A model generated the notes under the pieces. The model searched no databases, had not been told where the DNA came from, and saw only the letters and a list, made by a program, of their open reading frames with translations. A program made the position numbers and the translations under genes. A DNA stretch of 64,000 bases from Rhizomys pruinosus (lineage: Eukaryota > Chordata > Mammalia > Rodentia > Spalacidae): contig VZQC01000356.1 in assembly GCA_009823505.1 (NCBI GenBank), positions 1,455,836-1,519,835 of the forward strand, written 5' to 3'. Of the stretch, positions 51,572-62,666 are shown piece by piece. Position 1 is the first letter of the stretch. The number at the start of each line of letters is the position of its first letter.

Positions 51572-51605
<34 letters not shown>
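51428..51605 (+). repeat. B1 SINE, near consensus, with 33-base A run
   Basis: gctgggtgtggtggcgcacgcc to gagaccctgtctcaaaaacagac and the A run at 51572-51604. Very low divergence suggests recent insertion. Confidence 0.96.
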
Positions 51606-52170
51606 AAACAAAAAAGAGTTATGGAAAACAACACGCCCCCCCCCCGAAAGTCACACTGAAACATAATCCCTCAAAATAAAAGTAAAATAAACTAATTCCC
51701 TACTACCTAATTGGGACACAAAAGACATCCTGTAGCTGGGTACTCTTGGCATGAAGGGCGTTACATAAGAAGTCAGTAGACCTTTGTCCATGAACTATTC
51801 AGAGTCTTCCAATTTGCATCTCCCAGGGCCCAGGTGCTGAGCCGCCCTCACAGGGTCCCCAGACTTGTCTCTTTCAGCAATTATTTTTCTCCCTGCAGCT
51901 GCACTCTGAAGACTGCTTTTGTGGACCACCAGGAATTTCCTGTGATAGAATATCAGAAAGCTACTGGTGACTTGGAGGAGGTGACTTCACAGGGCAAAAG
52001 TTCCCTTTCTACAATAAACATTCTCAGTGTGGCATGTAGGAGACTTCCTACACAGACCCCACACCTACCAACCACTTGTCATCCTGACACCAAATAGGCA
52101 GAGAAAGAAAAAGAACCATTTATGAGAGACCGTCTTTTCTGCAAAGTGAACTTGCTTTTGGTTTCTGGGT
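51606..52170. other. Unique sequence, no gene recognised
   Basis: The plus strand is open for 87 codons at 51834-52097 without family resemblance. A C run is at 51637-51645. Confidence 0.4.
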
Positions 52171-52174
52171 AAGG

Positions 52175-52395
52175 TAGCATCATGTTAGTCCCGGCACTCA
52201 GAAGGCTGAGGCAAGAGGGTTGCTGTGAGTTCAAGGACCACCCTGTATAGAAAGAGAAGGAGGGAAGGAGGAAGGGAGGGAGAGAAAAAGAGAAAGGAGG
52301 AGGGGAAGGGGAGAGAAGGGGAGAGAAGGAGAGGAGATGGGAGTAGCGGGAAGAGGGGGGAAGAAGAAGGCGGAAGGAGAGGAGAGGCTTACTTG
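52175..52395. repeat. B1-like scrap followed by a GA-rich tract
   Basis: gtcccggcactcagaaggctgaggcaag and gtgagttcaaggaccacc are the middle of a plus-strand B1. The purine tract gaaggagggaagg...ggaggagag runs from about 52248 to 52390 and leaves frames open on both strands. Confidence 0.75.
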
Positions 52396-52427
52396 AAAAG
52401 AATCTTAAGAACACACAGAATTTCTTC

Positions 52428-52500
52428 AGTAGTGCTAGAAATCAAACTCAGGGCATCAAACGTGTTAGGCAAGTTTTCTACCACTGAGCTCTGGTTTCAA
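52428..52500 (-). repeat. ID/B4-type SINE fragment
   Basis: agtgctagaaatcaaactcagggc, gtgttaggcaagttttctaccactgagctc. Confidence 0.7.
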
Positions 52501-54105
52501 CATCAGCCCCTAATTCTCCAAGTGCAAGTTGAAGGTTGTCAAATGAGCACGAGGCCCTAAGGAAGCATCCTGAGGCACATTCCAAGACGCTGAAGATGGC
52601 AGCCAGACTTTGCTAGTTTCCTGTCTCTTTAACTTCCCAGACACACAGTATCACTGCCATGCAATGTCCATACTTCTCCAGCAACCATTCCAAAAGCCAT
52701 GTTCAAGAGCGTCACCAAACAGAGAATCCAGAACTTCCAGGTTACCAAGACTGGGGCTGGTGCACACTAAAGACACCTATCACCTTCTCTACATGGACGG
52801 GAGGGAGCCTGGTCGTAGGGGAGGGAAAACCAGCTTGGAGCCCTCACCCCATGGTGATAAAAACAACCAGAACCATAAGGTGACTTGAAGCCAGACTCCC
52901 TCCATATCCAAATCTCTCATCTTCAGAGAGCCCCGGCTTTTAGATTCCCCCCCTCCCTGGGAACCAGGCAGAGTTCTTGGTAGGGAAAGCAGAAATGCAC
53001 GTGGACAGGTTTGAGAACAGAGCAGAGTCACAGCACGGCCAGCTCTCCATCACCCACTGTGGCACTTTGGTGGCATGTGTGTCTGCTCACAAGCTCATCC
53101 CTTCCTTCCTCCAAGGAACCCTACCCTGAGCTGCTGCTGGGTTTCCACTCACCTCTTCTGGAATGCACGTGGTAGCTGTGACTGTCACTCGAGGCTCAGC
53201 TACCCACAGTCAGTCCCCAACCATGGCTGAAGCATCACAAATTAACTTATAATCCATGCTTTCGGGTATGATAAAGCAACAGCTTCTCCATAGGAATGGC
53301 ATAGAAGATGAAACTCAGACAGGGTTACAGACCTTAAGGACGCAAGTGGACAGCCGAGTCCTGTTGGCTTCACCCATCAGTGAGGGAGAAAGGGCGCATG
53401 GTCTGGCCAGACTCCCGCCTTTAAGTCTCATTTGTGAAATGTTTGGTACACAGCCCAAGGGTCTCTGAGGCCTCTAAGGTGGAAAACCTCAGGTCAACAT
53501 GAGCTCTTATTTTATGCCAAATATAAACATTCCATCTCCCTACCCCTGTGGACTTGGCATAATGGGAAAGGTAGATTAAACAAATAATTATAAGTGTAAA
53601 CTTGGAAGTATCTTAAATAGTACAGAGGAAAACCAACATGCCTGAAGGGCAAATGATACCATGTGGGTACGGTGACAGCCTGACCCTGTCACTTGCACAG
53701 TAGCACCTGCTTGGCAAGGAACTGACACCAGTGCCATGCAAAGATGGGGGGCTTCCCATAGCACCGTCAGGACAGGGTGCCCACTTGGGCCCTGGATCTC
53801 ACTCACTACCCGAAGAACTCATACATTCTCACCATATAGAACCACGTTGGGGGCATCATTGCGTCCTTTGAAATCCTAGACAGCCCTTCATCTTACAGTA
53901 TCTGTTGTCTTCCTCACAATGAAAACACATCACAGCCAACTGAAGAGAACAGCATGCACTGAACTTCACAAGTGCCAGAACACTCACAGAATAAAGGCAG
54001 GCAAGGTGAGGAAGGCAGGCAAAGCACAATGTGGAGGCAGACAGGGTGCGCACGGCACGGCCCTTCAGAGAAGGCATAGGGCCAGCCTGTTGGGCTCACA
54101 TCTTT
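52501..54105. other. Unique sequence, no gene recognised
   Basis: 1.6 kb with hardly any recognisable repeat. Short frames (60-92 codons) occur on both strands, for example 52610-52888 plus and 52789-53031 minus. No conserved domain is seen, but it is among the better places in the window to look for exons with a sensitive search. Confidence 0.4.
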
Positions 54106-54107
54106 AT

Positions 54108-54195
54108 TACCTATTACCTGATCAGCTTCACAAGTTGTATAACCTTTCTGGGCTTCAGTTTCTCTGACTATAAAATTAACTTTTAAAATGCTACA
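54108..54195 (+). repeat. MIR-like SINE fragment
   Basis: cttcacaagttgtataacctttctgggcttcagtttctctgactataaaatt follows the MIR core. Confidence 0.55.
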
Positions 54196-54234
54196 TGTCA
54201 ACAAGTCTGTTAATTCTAAGATACCACGCACAAA

Positions 54235-54358
54235 TTCCCAGCACTCAAGAAGTTAAGGCAGGAAGACAGAGTTTCAAACCAACCTGGACTCTTTAGTGAG
54301 CTCAATGCCAGGCTGAATTATATCATATGACCCTTCCTTGAAAAAATAAAATGAAATA
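54235..54358 (+). repeat. Old B1/B4-like SINE
   Basis: attcccagcactcaagaagttaagg, gagtttcaaaccaacctggactc, ccttccttgaaaaaataaaatg. Confidence 0.65.
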
Positions 54359-54469
54359 AAATGTTGTTGATTATAAGATACAATCATTTCCTATGATACA
54401 TGAAGAAAACTGTCAATTGAAACTTTAACAATGATTTCCTTCATCAAATTTTTATGTTATGCCATTATA

Positions 54470-54665
54470 ATCCCTGGTACTGAGGATTGAATTTAGGACC
54501 TTATGCGTGCTAGGCAACAGCTCTACCATTAAACCCCAAACATCCTTTTACTTTTTTATTTTGAGACAAATTCTCACTAAGTTGCCCAGACTGGCCTTGG
54601 GTTTTCAACTGTCCTGCCTTGGCCTCTCGAGTACTTAGGATGACAGATCTGAATCACCAAGCCTA
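54470..54665 (-). repeat. B4 SINE (B1 part plus ID part)
   Basis: In reverse, a B1-type half (54555-54665, gagacaaattctcactaagttgcccagactggcc) is followed by an A-rich linker and an ID-type half (54470-54535, tgctaggcaacagctctacc). This fused order is the B4 family. Confidence 0.8.
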
Positions 54666-54914
54666 GCCAAAATACTTACTAGGCTTAATGAAGATATGAG
54701 TTTTTAGCTGTCAGCTTTATAACATATACATGAAGGATAAAAAAAGGTTAATTATTCCTTATCTGAAATGCTTGAGACCAAAAGCAGTTAGGATTTGGGA
54801 ATGTTTTCAGATTTTAAAATACTAGATAAACTTAATGAGAAATCTTGGTGACAAGACCAAAGTCTATACACATCCGTACCTACACACATTACCTGAAGGT
54901 AGTTATTATATTTT
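54666..54914. other. AT-rich unique sequence
   Basis: No repeat or gene is recognised. Confidence 0.4.
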
Positions 54915-55450
54915 TTTCACATAAATTTATTTTTATTTTTTTATCAAATCTAGACCTGTGTCCCCCCCCCATTCCCCCACCCCACCAGAGCTCATGCATT
55001 CTGCCAAACATGCTTTTCATCTCTTTCTCAGTCTTTCTCAATATTCTCCATGAGGAAGTTGACTGTTTTGAGCACAAGTTCACTATTTCAGGCAGTTCTT
55101 TGATGCAGTCCTTTCTGTTGTTATTGTTGTTGTTGTTGTTTCCAATATGCATCACTCCCAACTGCTTTGGACAAAAGCTCAAGGGGCCATGCACAAGAAA
55201 TACTTACAACTAGGTAATTGGCACTAGCATCCACAGATGAGGGATACCATTCGTCGTTTGTTTTTCTGGGACTGTGTTACTTCACTCAGAATGATGTCCT
55301 CTAGCTCCAGCCATTTTCCTGCAAAGCTCATGATGTCATCTTTCTTTACTGCTGTGTAGAACTCCATTGTGTAGATGTACCACATTTTCTCTATCCACTC
55401 ATTAGTTGAGGGTCATTTGGGTTGGTTCCAGCTCCTTGCTATTGTGAAGA
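54915..55450 (-). mobile_element. L1 3' end fragment
   Basis: Reversed L1 sequence is clear from tggcactagcatccacagatgagggataccattcg, gtgttacttcactcagaatgatgtcctctagctccagcc, ctgtgtagaactccattgtgtagatgtaccacattttc and tggttccagctccttgctattgtg. Bases 54915-55200 hold a 3' UTR-like part with C runs and a (TTG)n tract at 55120-55140. Confidence 0.85.
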
Positions 55451-55614
55451 AGGTAGTTATTATATTTTAAAGATACCATATATGAAACAGTTTTTCAGGT
55501 ATAGAATTTTTCACTCGTGACATCACGTCAGAATTCAATACACTTCAGATTGTGGCTCATGTCAGATTTCAGATTTTTAGACTAGGGCTGTTCAACCTAT
55601 ATTCAAAAGTAGAC

Positions 55615-55765
55615 TGACGCAAGGCATGGTGGCACACACCTTTAATCCTAGCACTCAGGAGGCAGAGGCAGGCAGATCTCTGTGAGTTCAAGGCCAGCCT
55701 GGTCTACAGAATGAGTTCCAGGTCAGCTGGGGCTATAGGGGAGACCCTGTCTCAAAAAAAAAAAG
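55615..55765 (+). repeat. B1 SINE
   Basis: gcaaggcatggtggcacacacc to gagaccctgtctc plus an A run. First of three consecutive B1 copies. Confidence 0.95.
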
Positions 55766-55784
55766 TCTACAAAAGTAGACTGAC

Positions 55785-55932
55785 TAATGACTGGGTGTGG
55801 TAACACACACCTGTAACCCCAGCACTTAAGGGGCAGAGGCAAGGGAATCTCTGTGAGTTAGCAATGAACCTGATCTACATAGTGAGTTTCAGCCTAGCCA
55901 GGGGCACATAGTGAGACCTTAAAAAAAAAAAA
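55785..55932 (+). repeat. B1 SINE, older
   Basis: gactgggtgtggtaacacacacc to catagtgagacctt plus an A run. It contains gagttagcaatgaacctgatctac in place of the normal middle. Confidence 0.9.
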
Positions 55933-55933
55933 A

Positions 55934-56065
55934 GAGCCAGGCCTGGTGGCACATGCCTTTAATCCCAGCACCTGGGAGACAGAGGCAGACCAATCTCTGT
56001 GAGTTCAAGGCCAGCCTGGTCTGCATAGTGAGTTCTAGGACAGCTGGGGCTACAGGGAGACTCCA

Positions 56066-56100
<35 letters not shown>
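55934..56100 (+). repeat. B1 SINE with 32-base A run
   Basis: gagccaggcctggtggcacatgcc to gagactccatct, then A run to 56100. Confidence 0.95.
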
Positions 56101-56107
<7 letters not shown>

Positions 56108-56215
56108 ATAACACACACCTGCTGTCCCAGCTTTCTAGGCCGCTGAGGTGGATCACTTAAGCCCAGGCATTCTGGCACCTCGGAGAACATAGCAAGACTT
56201 CACCTTAAGAAAAAG
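56101..56215 (+). repeat. Old B1/B4-like SINE
   Basis: aatgataacacacacctgctgtcccagctttctaggc, then gaggtggatcacttaagcccagg and caagacttcaccttaag. Confidence 0.6.
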
Positions 56216-56394
56216 GGAAGGGATGGGGATGGGAAAACAAATGGCAAGGAGGAAAATCTTTTCCACCAGTGCAGAGTCTACCTCCTGACTTGCCTGTCAA
56301 CACATCCCTCTGGGTCTCATTTCTTCTGGCAAGGATGCTGCTCTCTGGACTATCTCTACCACAGGCAGAACTGCTACAAAGATGGTGCCCCCGA
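56216..56394. other. Unique sequence
   Basis: Short C/T-rich stretch with no recognisable content. Confidence 0.4.
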
Positions 56395-56515
56395 GATGGA
56401 CCTGGTGGCTCATGCCTTTAATCTCAGCACTCAGGAGACAAAGACAAGTTGTCATCTGGTCACTGGGCCTCATTACAAGATGCTCTTCAGGGAAAAACCC
56501 TATTTCAAAGCCAGG
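56395..56515 (+). repeat. B1 SINE, internally diverged
   Basis: gatggacctggtggctcatgcctttaatctcagcactcagg with an abnormal middle and aaaaccctatttcaaag at the end. Confidence 0.7.
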
Positions 56516-56649
56516 GATGGGCAGGTGCTCCCAATAGCCACCCAGAAGCCTGTGGTGGGAGTTGAAATTATATAAAGATCATATATAGAACTTAGAACTA
56601 TGCCTGGCATATTGTAAGCAGTCCTTAACAATCAGTTATTTGGTTTTCT

Positions 56650-56905
56650 TTTTTGTTTTTACTTTTATATTTTTATTCTGTGCATGCATGTATGCCTGTA
56701 TGTGTGTATGCACATATGTGTATGCCTGTATGTGTGTGTGTGCACATATGTGTGGTACCTGCTAAAGCCAGGAGAGAATGTCAAATGCCCTGGAGATGGA
56801 GTTACAGGTGGTTGTGAGCCACGTGATATGGTGCTAGGAACTGAACTCAGGTCTTCTGGACAAGCAGCAAGTGCTCCTAACCACTGAGCCCTCTCTCCAG
56901 TGAGC
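56650..56905 (-). repeat. B3 SINE with (TG)-rich tail
   Basis: tg-rich sequence at 56690-56755, then agccaggagagaatgtcaaatgccctggagatggag, gtgctaggaactgaactcaggtcttctgg and gagccctctctccag. No Pol III transcript is implied from this decayed copy. Confidence 0.85.
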
Positions 56906-57039
56906 TATTTAGTTTTGTCTATAATAAATTGAATGTCTTAATAAAAACTGAGCCTTTGGTTCTTTGCTTTGGAGATTTGAGTGGGGCTGTGAGCTCTGTG
57001 CCACGATATACAAGCTCCCAAAAGCAACTCACAACTTGG

Positions 57040-57285
57040 GCTGGAAAGATGACTCAGCAGTTAAGAGCACACGGGTTTGAACCCAGGTTCAAATCCCAGT
57101 ACCCACATGGTGGCTAACAGCCATTTGTAACTCCAATTCCAGGGAAATCAGGCACCGTCTTCTGATCCCCCCCCTTGGGTATTGCACAATGCTGGTGCAC
57201 TTATATACATGCACTTATATACATACATGAATATATACATATTCACACACATATAATAAAATAAAAATGAAATAATTTTTTAAAA
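57040..57285 (+). repeat. B2 SINE with head rearrangement
   Basis: gggctggaaagatgactcagc is followed by an acacgggtttgaacccaggttcaaatccc patch where the second promoter block is partly duplicated. The tail contains two copies of acttatatacatgc. Confidence 0.85.
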
Positions 57286-58800
57286 TGTAACACACAACTT
57301 GGAAAGGCCAAGAAGTATGGGCAGAGAAGCAATATGATCTTCCTTCAGTTCTGCCCGTGAGGCTTGAGGTTTCCACTTCTTTTGACAATAAAAATCTCCT
57401 CTTGGTGACAGTGCAAGGTCCGGAGCCATGGAGCTGCGATCCAGACCTGCTCAGTAAGTTGCCATACATGGGACACATTCCTTATGGTTCAGTGAAGTGT
57501 CTAAACGACCTTTCTCTTTCTTCATTTTCTCCACCTTGAACCGGGTGGCTTGCAGCCCCATTGGTTTCCTTTTGTGTTGTGATACGATTCGGAACACTGA
57601 GTTCTACTTCCGATCCTGACACCTGCTACACCTTTCCCACCCTGAGAGGACTGGGTGGGAGATGGAAAAAGGTTCTCCCCAGAATAGGAAGTGAGAACAA
57701 AGACCAGGACACCATCTCCCAACACCAGATGAGTCATCAGAAAGCAGTAGAAAGCCAGGTGGCTGGCTGACTGCTGGTGTGACTACCTAACAAGAGCCCT
57801 TAACTGTCACTATCCTTGTTGAACAAGATGTTTTTAATCCAAACGCGGTGGCTACTCTCGCCTTACATCTGTGTTTCATGTGTTTCGGTATTTCTCTTTG
57901 TTTATTCTTCCAGTTTTTGACGCAGCACGTTTACTTTACAACTGATTGTTGAAATCCTCAAAAGGAATTGGATGCTGCCCCCTCTTGGGTTTCAGTGTTG
58001 TCCCGCTGAGGAGTCCAGGTCTAAACCTGTCAAGAGACCATTTTTAGGTCCCTCATTCAGGCGCTCCTGACGTTCTTGGGTCTTAGCCTGGGCGCTCAGG
58101 TTTCTCTGGGCAGCCATATTTACCACAGGTCAGCTTCGGAAGGTGGCGGGCTTGAGAGCCAGTCATGGCAAGCGTTGTGCCCTGCGTTTTCTCACACTTT
58201 CCAAATGATGGCATCCCCTTTGTCATCTTATTTCTACCTCAAAAGCAAAGACTGGAAGGAATTTGGTATTTCTAGAACTTTCTGAGGATTATTTTGAAGT
58301 CCAGATTTGGCGACTCCTTGGCTACAGAGATCGTAGTGCTGTTCTCTTCTGGTTTGCCTATAAAGTGGGAATAACTAGTATTGTGCATTTTCCATGTCCT
58401 CCGACGGCAGGGGTACAGGAAAGCAAAAGCAGTTGGAGGCACTTGCCTTCTTCCTTCATCCGCAGGTCCAGGTTTCAGTGCCGCAACCTCATATCTAGCT
58501 TAGAATCTGGCTTTGGGCCAAAAGACATAAGGGTTTAAATTTTTAGTAAATACTGTCAAGCAGTGCTTAAAGGCTGAGCTATCAGCAGTGTAGAAAAGCC
58601 GCAGCCATTTCCACCCACCTTAGACCCTAGCCTGGCAAGGCTGTACCTCTTCCGCTGCTGAGCAGCCAATTTCGGAGTGTTCCATCCACCCATAATCCTA
58701 GGGAACGTGTCAAAGGAGCCTCTGTCCCTGAGGACCCGGGGAGACCCAGAGGTTGGTGAGCTGCGTGGTAGAAATGACAACATTGGGCTCTTTAGAAATC
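57286..58800. other. Unique sequence, no gene recognised
   Basis: 1.5 kb almost free of repeats with a scattering of CpGs around 57820-58160. Open frames of 60-91 codons occur (57357-57539, 58263-58538 plus) but match no family I know. A non-coding exon or promoter cannot be excluded. Confidence 0.4.
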
Positions 58801-58804
58801 CCCT

Positions 58805-58935
58805 AAAACACTTGGGAGGCAGAGGCAGGCGGATCTTTGTAAGTTCAAGTCCAGCCTGGTCTACAGAGTGAGTTCCAGGACAGCTGGGGCTACAGGGAGA
58901 ACCTGTCTCGAAAATACCAAAAAAAAAAAAAAGAA
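58805..58935 (+). repeat. B1 SINE lacking its first 30 bases
   Basis: cacttgggaggcagaggcaggcgg to gagaacctgtctcgaaaatacc plus an A run. Confidence 0.93.
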
Positions 58936-60470
58936 AGCGCAGGCCGCCGGCGCAGGCCCGGCTTCTTGCGGCTGGCCTTGCGTGGAGCTCGCTGTAGTTG
59001 TAAGCCTGAAGTCTCAGTTCATAGATGTCTTTGTTTAATCTAAAGGAAAGAAGCAGGAAGTTCATGTTTACCAGTGACCTTGACTGGATGTCTTTGATGA
59101 TGATGTTTAATGGGTTAAAGGTTCAACATAGTTTATTTATGTCATTAAAATGACGCCATCTCTGTTGTTACAGTTTTTTCACATCTCTTTAATGAGTGTG
59201 CTTCCCGATATAAATTACACGCAAACACATGGTTTAAAGCAAAAGATATTCGATTTCATTTAGTTATTTTTATTGTGGCTCCATCCCAACCTGTAGTACA
59301 AATAGTAAAATATTATTTTCAAATATTTACCTGGACTTGTAAACAATCATTTTTTAAGAAGCTTTCTTTGTTTTTAGTGTTTTTTACTTTGAGAATTTTC
59401 TAGAACTTCTCTACAATCATGCATCAGGCAGAAATTGTGTATCACACATCGCATTTTTAATATTTGCTTTCTCTTCCTTTAAAAGGAAAAATGTTATGTC
59501 AATTTTTAAAACGTTAATTACAAAAACAATTACAGCAATGATTCTTAACAGCCTTAAGAAGTGTATGAAATTTTAGGAAATAGCGCCACATAGTGTTCCA
59601 CTTGTGCTATTGCTCCAATGTTCCCGCGGTGCTGCATGGCAGAGCTTTTCAACAGAGCTTGAGCTTGTGAAGTCATGAAGATTCGAGTTTTTAAAAAAGC
59701 CAAAAAAAAAAAAAAAAAAGTAAAAACCGACCTTCTGGATTTCTAACCAGCTCTCGAGGATGCCAGTGCTGCTGGATCATGACCATACTGGGGAGGAAAA
59801 TATTGATTGATAATCATATGACAATTTTCAATGAGTTTGACTTGATAGTCTAGTTGTCCACAGAATCAGAAAGTTGGATTGACGTGTAAAGATAATTTTA
59901 GAGTCAAAGTTCTGTGGTAGCATGGCAGAGTGATAGCGCTTCTCCTGGCTGTGTGGGGCAGTGGGCACCACACATACAAAAACAATTCATAAGTCAAGGT
60001 CATTTTCTGCTGTTTTACATGGGAGTAGTTGAAATGAATCAGTGGTATTGAATTAACAGTTATGAAAGCCCAACTGCCCTTAGTCAATTTCCTTGAATGT
60101 TTAACTTTTACTTTTGTAATCATCATGTTTAAGAATTTGCTAATTTATTCCTTCGTTCCTTGCCTTACTTTTGAAACAAACCTAGGAACAACACTTGCAT
60201 GTTTTCCGGTAGCTGGCATAGACAAAATCATAGCACATGTCCAACCTATTGGTGTAGGGAAATCATTGAACTTTCCAGGAAAGGGGAAAAAAAAAAAGCA
60301 GGTGCGTGCTGAGGCTCATCTCCAGCTGCTACAGTTGCAGGGGACCCCGGTGGCCAGTGAGTTAGTATCTCCCCTGAAATTCCTCCACACACAGGACTTT
60401 GTCATTAGAACCATTCTTCCCTGAAGCAGTCTGTATAATTTTTTAACCTTTGTACCCATTATTACTGATG
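58936..60470. other. Mostly AT-rich unique sequence after a short GC-rich patch
   Basis: 58936-58990 is GC-rich (gcaggccgccggcgcaggccc). The rest is AT-rich with an A run at 59702-59719. Plus-strand frame 60062-60424 (120 codons) is hydrophobic at its start but has no recognisable family. Confidence 0.4.
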
Positions 60471-60474
60471 TATG

Positions 60475-60615
60475 CATGATATCTACACATGTGAAGGTCA
60501 AAGGACAGCTTTGTGGAGTTGTTCTCCCGACTATTTACATGGGTTCCAGGGATCCCATTCAAGTCAGGCTTGCTGGCAAGTGACTTTACCCACTGAGTCA
60601 TCTCACCAGCCTCTC
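60475..60615 (-). repeat. B3 SINE fragment
   Basis: gtgaaggtcaaaggacagctttgtggagttg, ggttccagggatcccattcaagtcaggcttg and acccactgagtcatctcaccagcc. Confidence 0.85.
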
Positions 60616-60629
60616 TATGCTTTCTTTGA

Positions 60630-60757
60630 AGGCCTGTCAGGCAGAGTGGAGCACATTTGAAATTCTATCACACCAGAGGCTGAGATGGAAGAATCATAGT
60701 TCAAGGCTAGCCTAGGCTATGTAGGGAGACCTTTTCCTTAAAAAAAAAAAAAAAAGT
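60630..60757 (+). repeat. Old B1/B4-like SINE
   Basis: ggctgagatggaagaatcatagttcaaggctagcctaggctatgtagggagacc, then an A run. Confidence 0.65.
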
Positions 60758-60859
60758 ACCCATCTGTAATGGACATTCCCTCCACCAGCACCTGTACAGT
60801 GATGCTCATGCATCCTCTGTCATACTCAACACTGGCTGGAAGAAAGAAGTGCCATTGTA

Positions 60860-60942
60860 TTGCTGGAGAGATGGCTCAGTGGTTAAGAGCAAGGACCCAG
60901 TTTCAATTCCTAGCACCCACGTGGCAGCTAACAATGATCCAT
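60860..60942 (+). repeat. B2 SINE head
   Basis: ttgctggagagatggctcagtgg to cagctaacaatgatccataag, then cut where a minus-strand B2 begins. A short internal deletion removes part of the head (gagcaaggacccag). Confidence 0.88.
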
Positions 60943-60944
60943 AA

Positions 60945-61152
60945 GTTATTTTATTATTTTTATGTGTATGAGTGCATTGTCTGCATGTGTATAAGTGCAC
61001 CTCTGTTGTGCAATACCCGAAGAAGTGAGAAGGCATTGGATCCCCTGGAACCGGAGTTACAGTTGTTAGCCGCCATGTGGGTGCTGGGAATTGAACCTGG
61101 GTCCTCTGCAAGAGCAGCAGGTGCTCTTAATTGCTGAGCCATGTCTGCAGTC
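60945..61152 (-). repeat. B2 SINE
   Basis: Reverse B2 from tattttattatttttatgtgtatg to gagccatgtctgcagtcccc. Together with the preceding head it forms an inverted SINE pair that could fold. Confidence 0.93.
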
Positions 61153-61164
61153 CCCAAAGTACTT

Positions 61165-61395
61165 TATTTTTTAGTTTTTAAAATTTATTTTCATATGTGT
61201 ATAAATGTATTTTCTGCATGCAGGTTGGTGCACCCGTGTGGTGCAATGCCTCGGAGGTCAGAAGAGGGCATCGGATTCCCCTGGAACTGGAGTTAAAGAG
61301 GGTTTTCAGCCACCATGTGGGTGCTGGCGATCGAACCCGGGTCCTCTGCAAGAGCAGTTGGCACTCTTAACCGCTAGGCCATCTCTCCAGCCCAT
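61165..61395 (-). repeat. B2 SINE
   Basis: Reverse B2 from tttttaaaatttattttcatatg to ggccatctctccagccc. It has the gatcgaacccgggtcctctgc consensus second promoter block. Confidence 0.95.
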
Positions 61396-61674
61396 CATCA
61401 TATTGTATTTTAATGGTTTGATTCTCCTGGTGTCTGCATCCCTGAGGCAACTCTGCCTTTCTGACTTCAGTGTCCCCGGTGCCTGGCACTCACTAGTATG
61501 TGAGCATTCCAAGACTACTGAATGTAGAAACAATTACCATGATTAAAGCCATTGACCAAACCTGAAAATTCCCTGAAAAATGTTCACATTGGCCACTGGG
61601 AGGCAGTCTACTGAGATGTTGACTTTGAACTTGTGATGAGACTTTCCTGAGGATTATCTGGAGCCCTTTGAGTT
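61396..61674. other. Unique sequence
   Basis: No gene or clear repeat is seen. Confidence 0.4.
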
Positions 61675-61686
61675 AGAAAGCATCTC

Positions 61687-61768
61687 CAGGACAGCTGGGG
61701 CTACAGGGAGACCCTGTCTCGAAAAAAAAAAAAAAAAAAAAAAAAAAAATGAAAGAAAAAAAAAAAGA
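61687..61768 (+). repeat. Severely 5'-truncated B1 with target-site duplication
   Basis: Only the last 35 bases of B1 (ccaggacagctggggctacag onward) and a long A/G-rich tail are present, between two copies of agaaagcatctc (61675-61686 and 61769-61780). Confidence 0.93.
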
Positions 61769-61789
61769 AAGAAAGCATCTCGAAGGTTA

Positions 61790-62660
61790 TTTCTCGTGAC
61801 TTCTGTTGGCACCTTGCCCCACTTTGTCAAACCAAAAGGCAACATTCCATTCTCAATTTCCACTGCATGCAGGTGGACACAAAATTACCAGTCACAGGAG
61901 GAAAGGGAGAGAAACCACACAGCCACACAGCCAGAGACCTGTGAACTCGCTCAGCAAGCCTCTGCGTCAGGCAAACGTGGTGAAATGGGAACCCTGTCCA
62001 AAGGGGCTGGACGCGTGCCAGCAGTTGCTCACAGGCCACGGAGGAAGATAAGCAGCCTCATACTGGGTCTACAGCAAAGACTGAGGACAGGAACCACCTT
62101 TTAGGTGAGGAGAAGACAAGGCAGCAGCTCTTCAATCTTCGGACAATACCCAGCACCACTGAACATCGTCCTGCAGTCAATGCGGAACAACGCAGATGAC
62201 GTGCCTGGGAGTCGACACAAGACAGGCAGTGGCAAGCTGCCATTAGAATGACTCCTCTTCTGCCCAGTAGACTTAGTGCCATTCGAGCCAGTGTAACTCT
62301 GTACCAGAACTGAGCTCAGCACCAGAATTACTGGGTCACGACACGACTAGCTGGCCCGGTTGGGCCACTGTGCCAGTCGGGCCAGCTGTGCTGTGGCCTG
62401 AATTCTCCACCTGCCTTGACTCCCACAAGCCACAACAAACTCCAGCCTCTCCCTTATGCAAATTCTGACCTCGGAACAAGAATAAAAACTGTGACCCACT
62501 TGCAAGGCAACTCCTGCCAGGGAGTTTTCCCACACCCACAAGCCAGAGAAACAACAGACTCATTTCCCCAGGCACAAGTCTGGTTGAGTGTCTCCTTGTA
62601 TTTAAGAAAAAAATACAGCTTTTAACACCTGCTACATCATAAACCCAAACCCTCGAGGTC
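61790..62660. other. Unique sequence, no gene recognised
   Basis: Essentially repeat-free. Overlapping frames of 60-102 codons occur on both strands with no recognised family. Confidence 0.4.
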
Positions 62661-62666
62661 TGAGAA

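Noticed and set aside
52225..52560. Arg/Glu/Gly-rich 111-codon ORFs on both strands
   Set aside because: The GA-rich simple tract keeps frames open on both strands. It is not a gene.
57357..57539. 60-codon plus-strand ORF with a plausible upstream context
   Set aside because: It has no known family, is short, and lies in a stretch with no other exon signals.
58936..58990. CpG island or promoter
   Set aside because: The GC-rich patch is only about 55 bases, next to a B1 A run, with no adjoining exon or extended CpG density.
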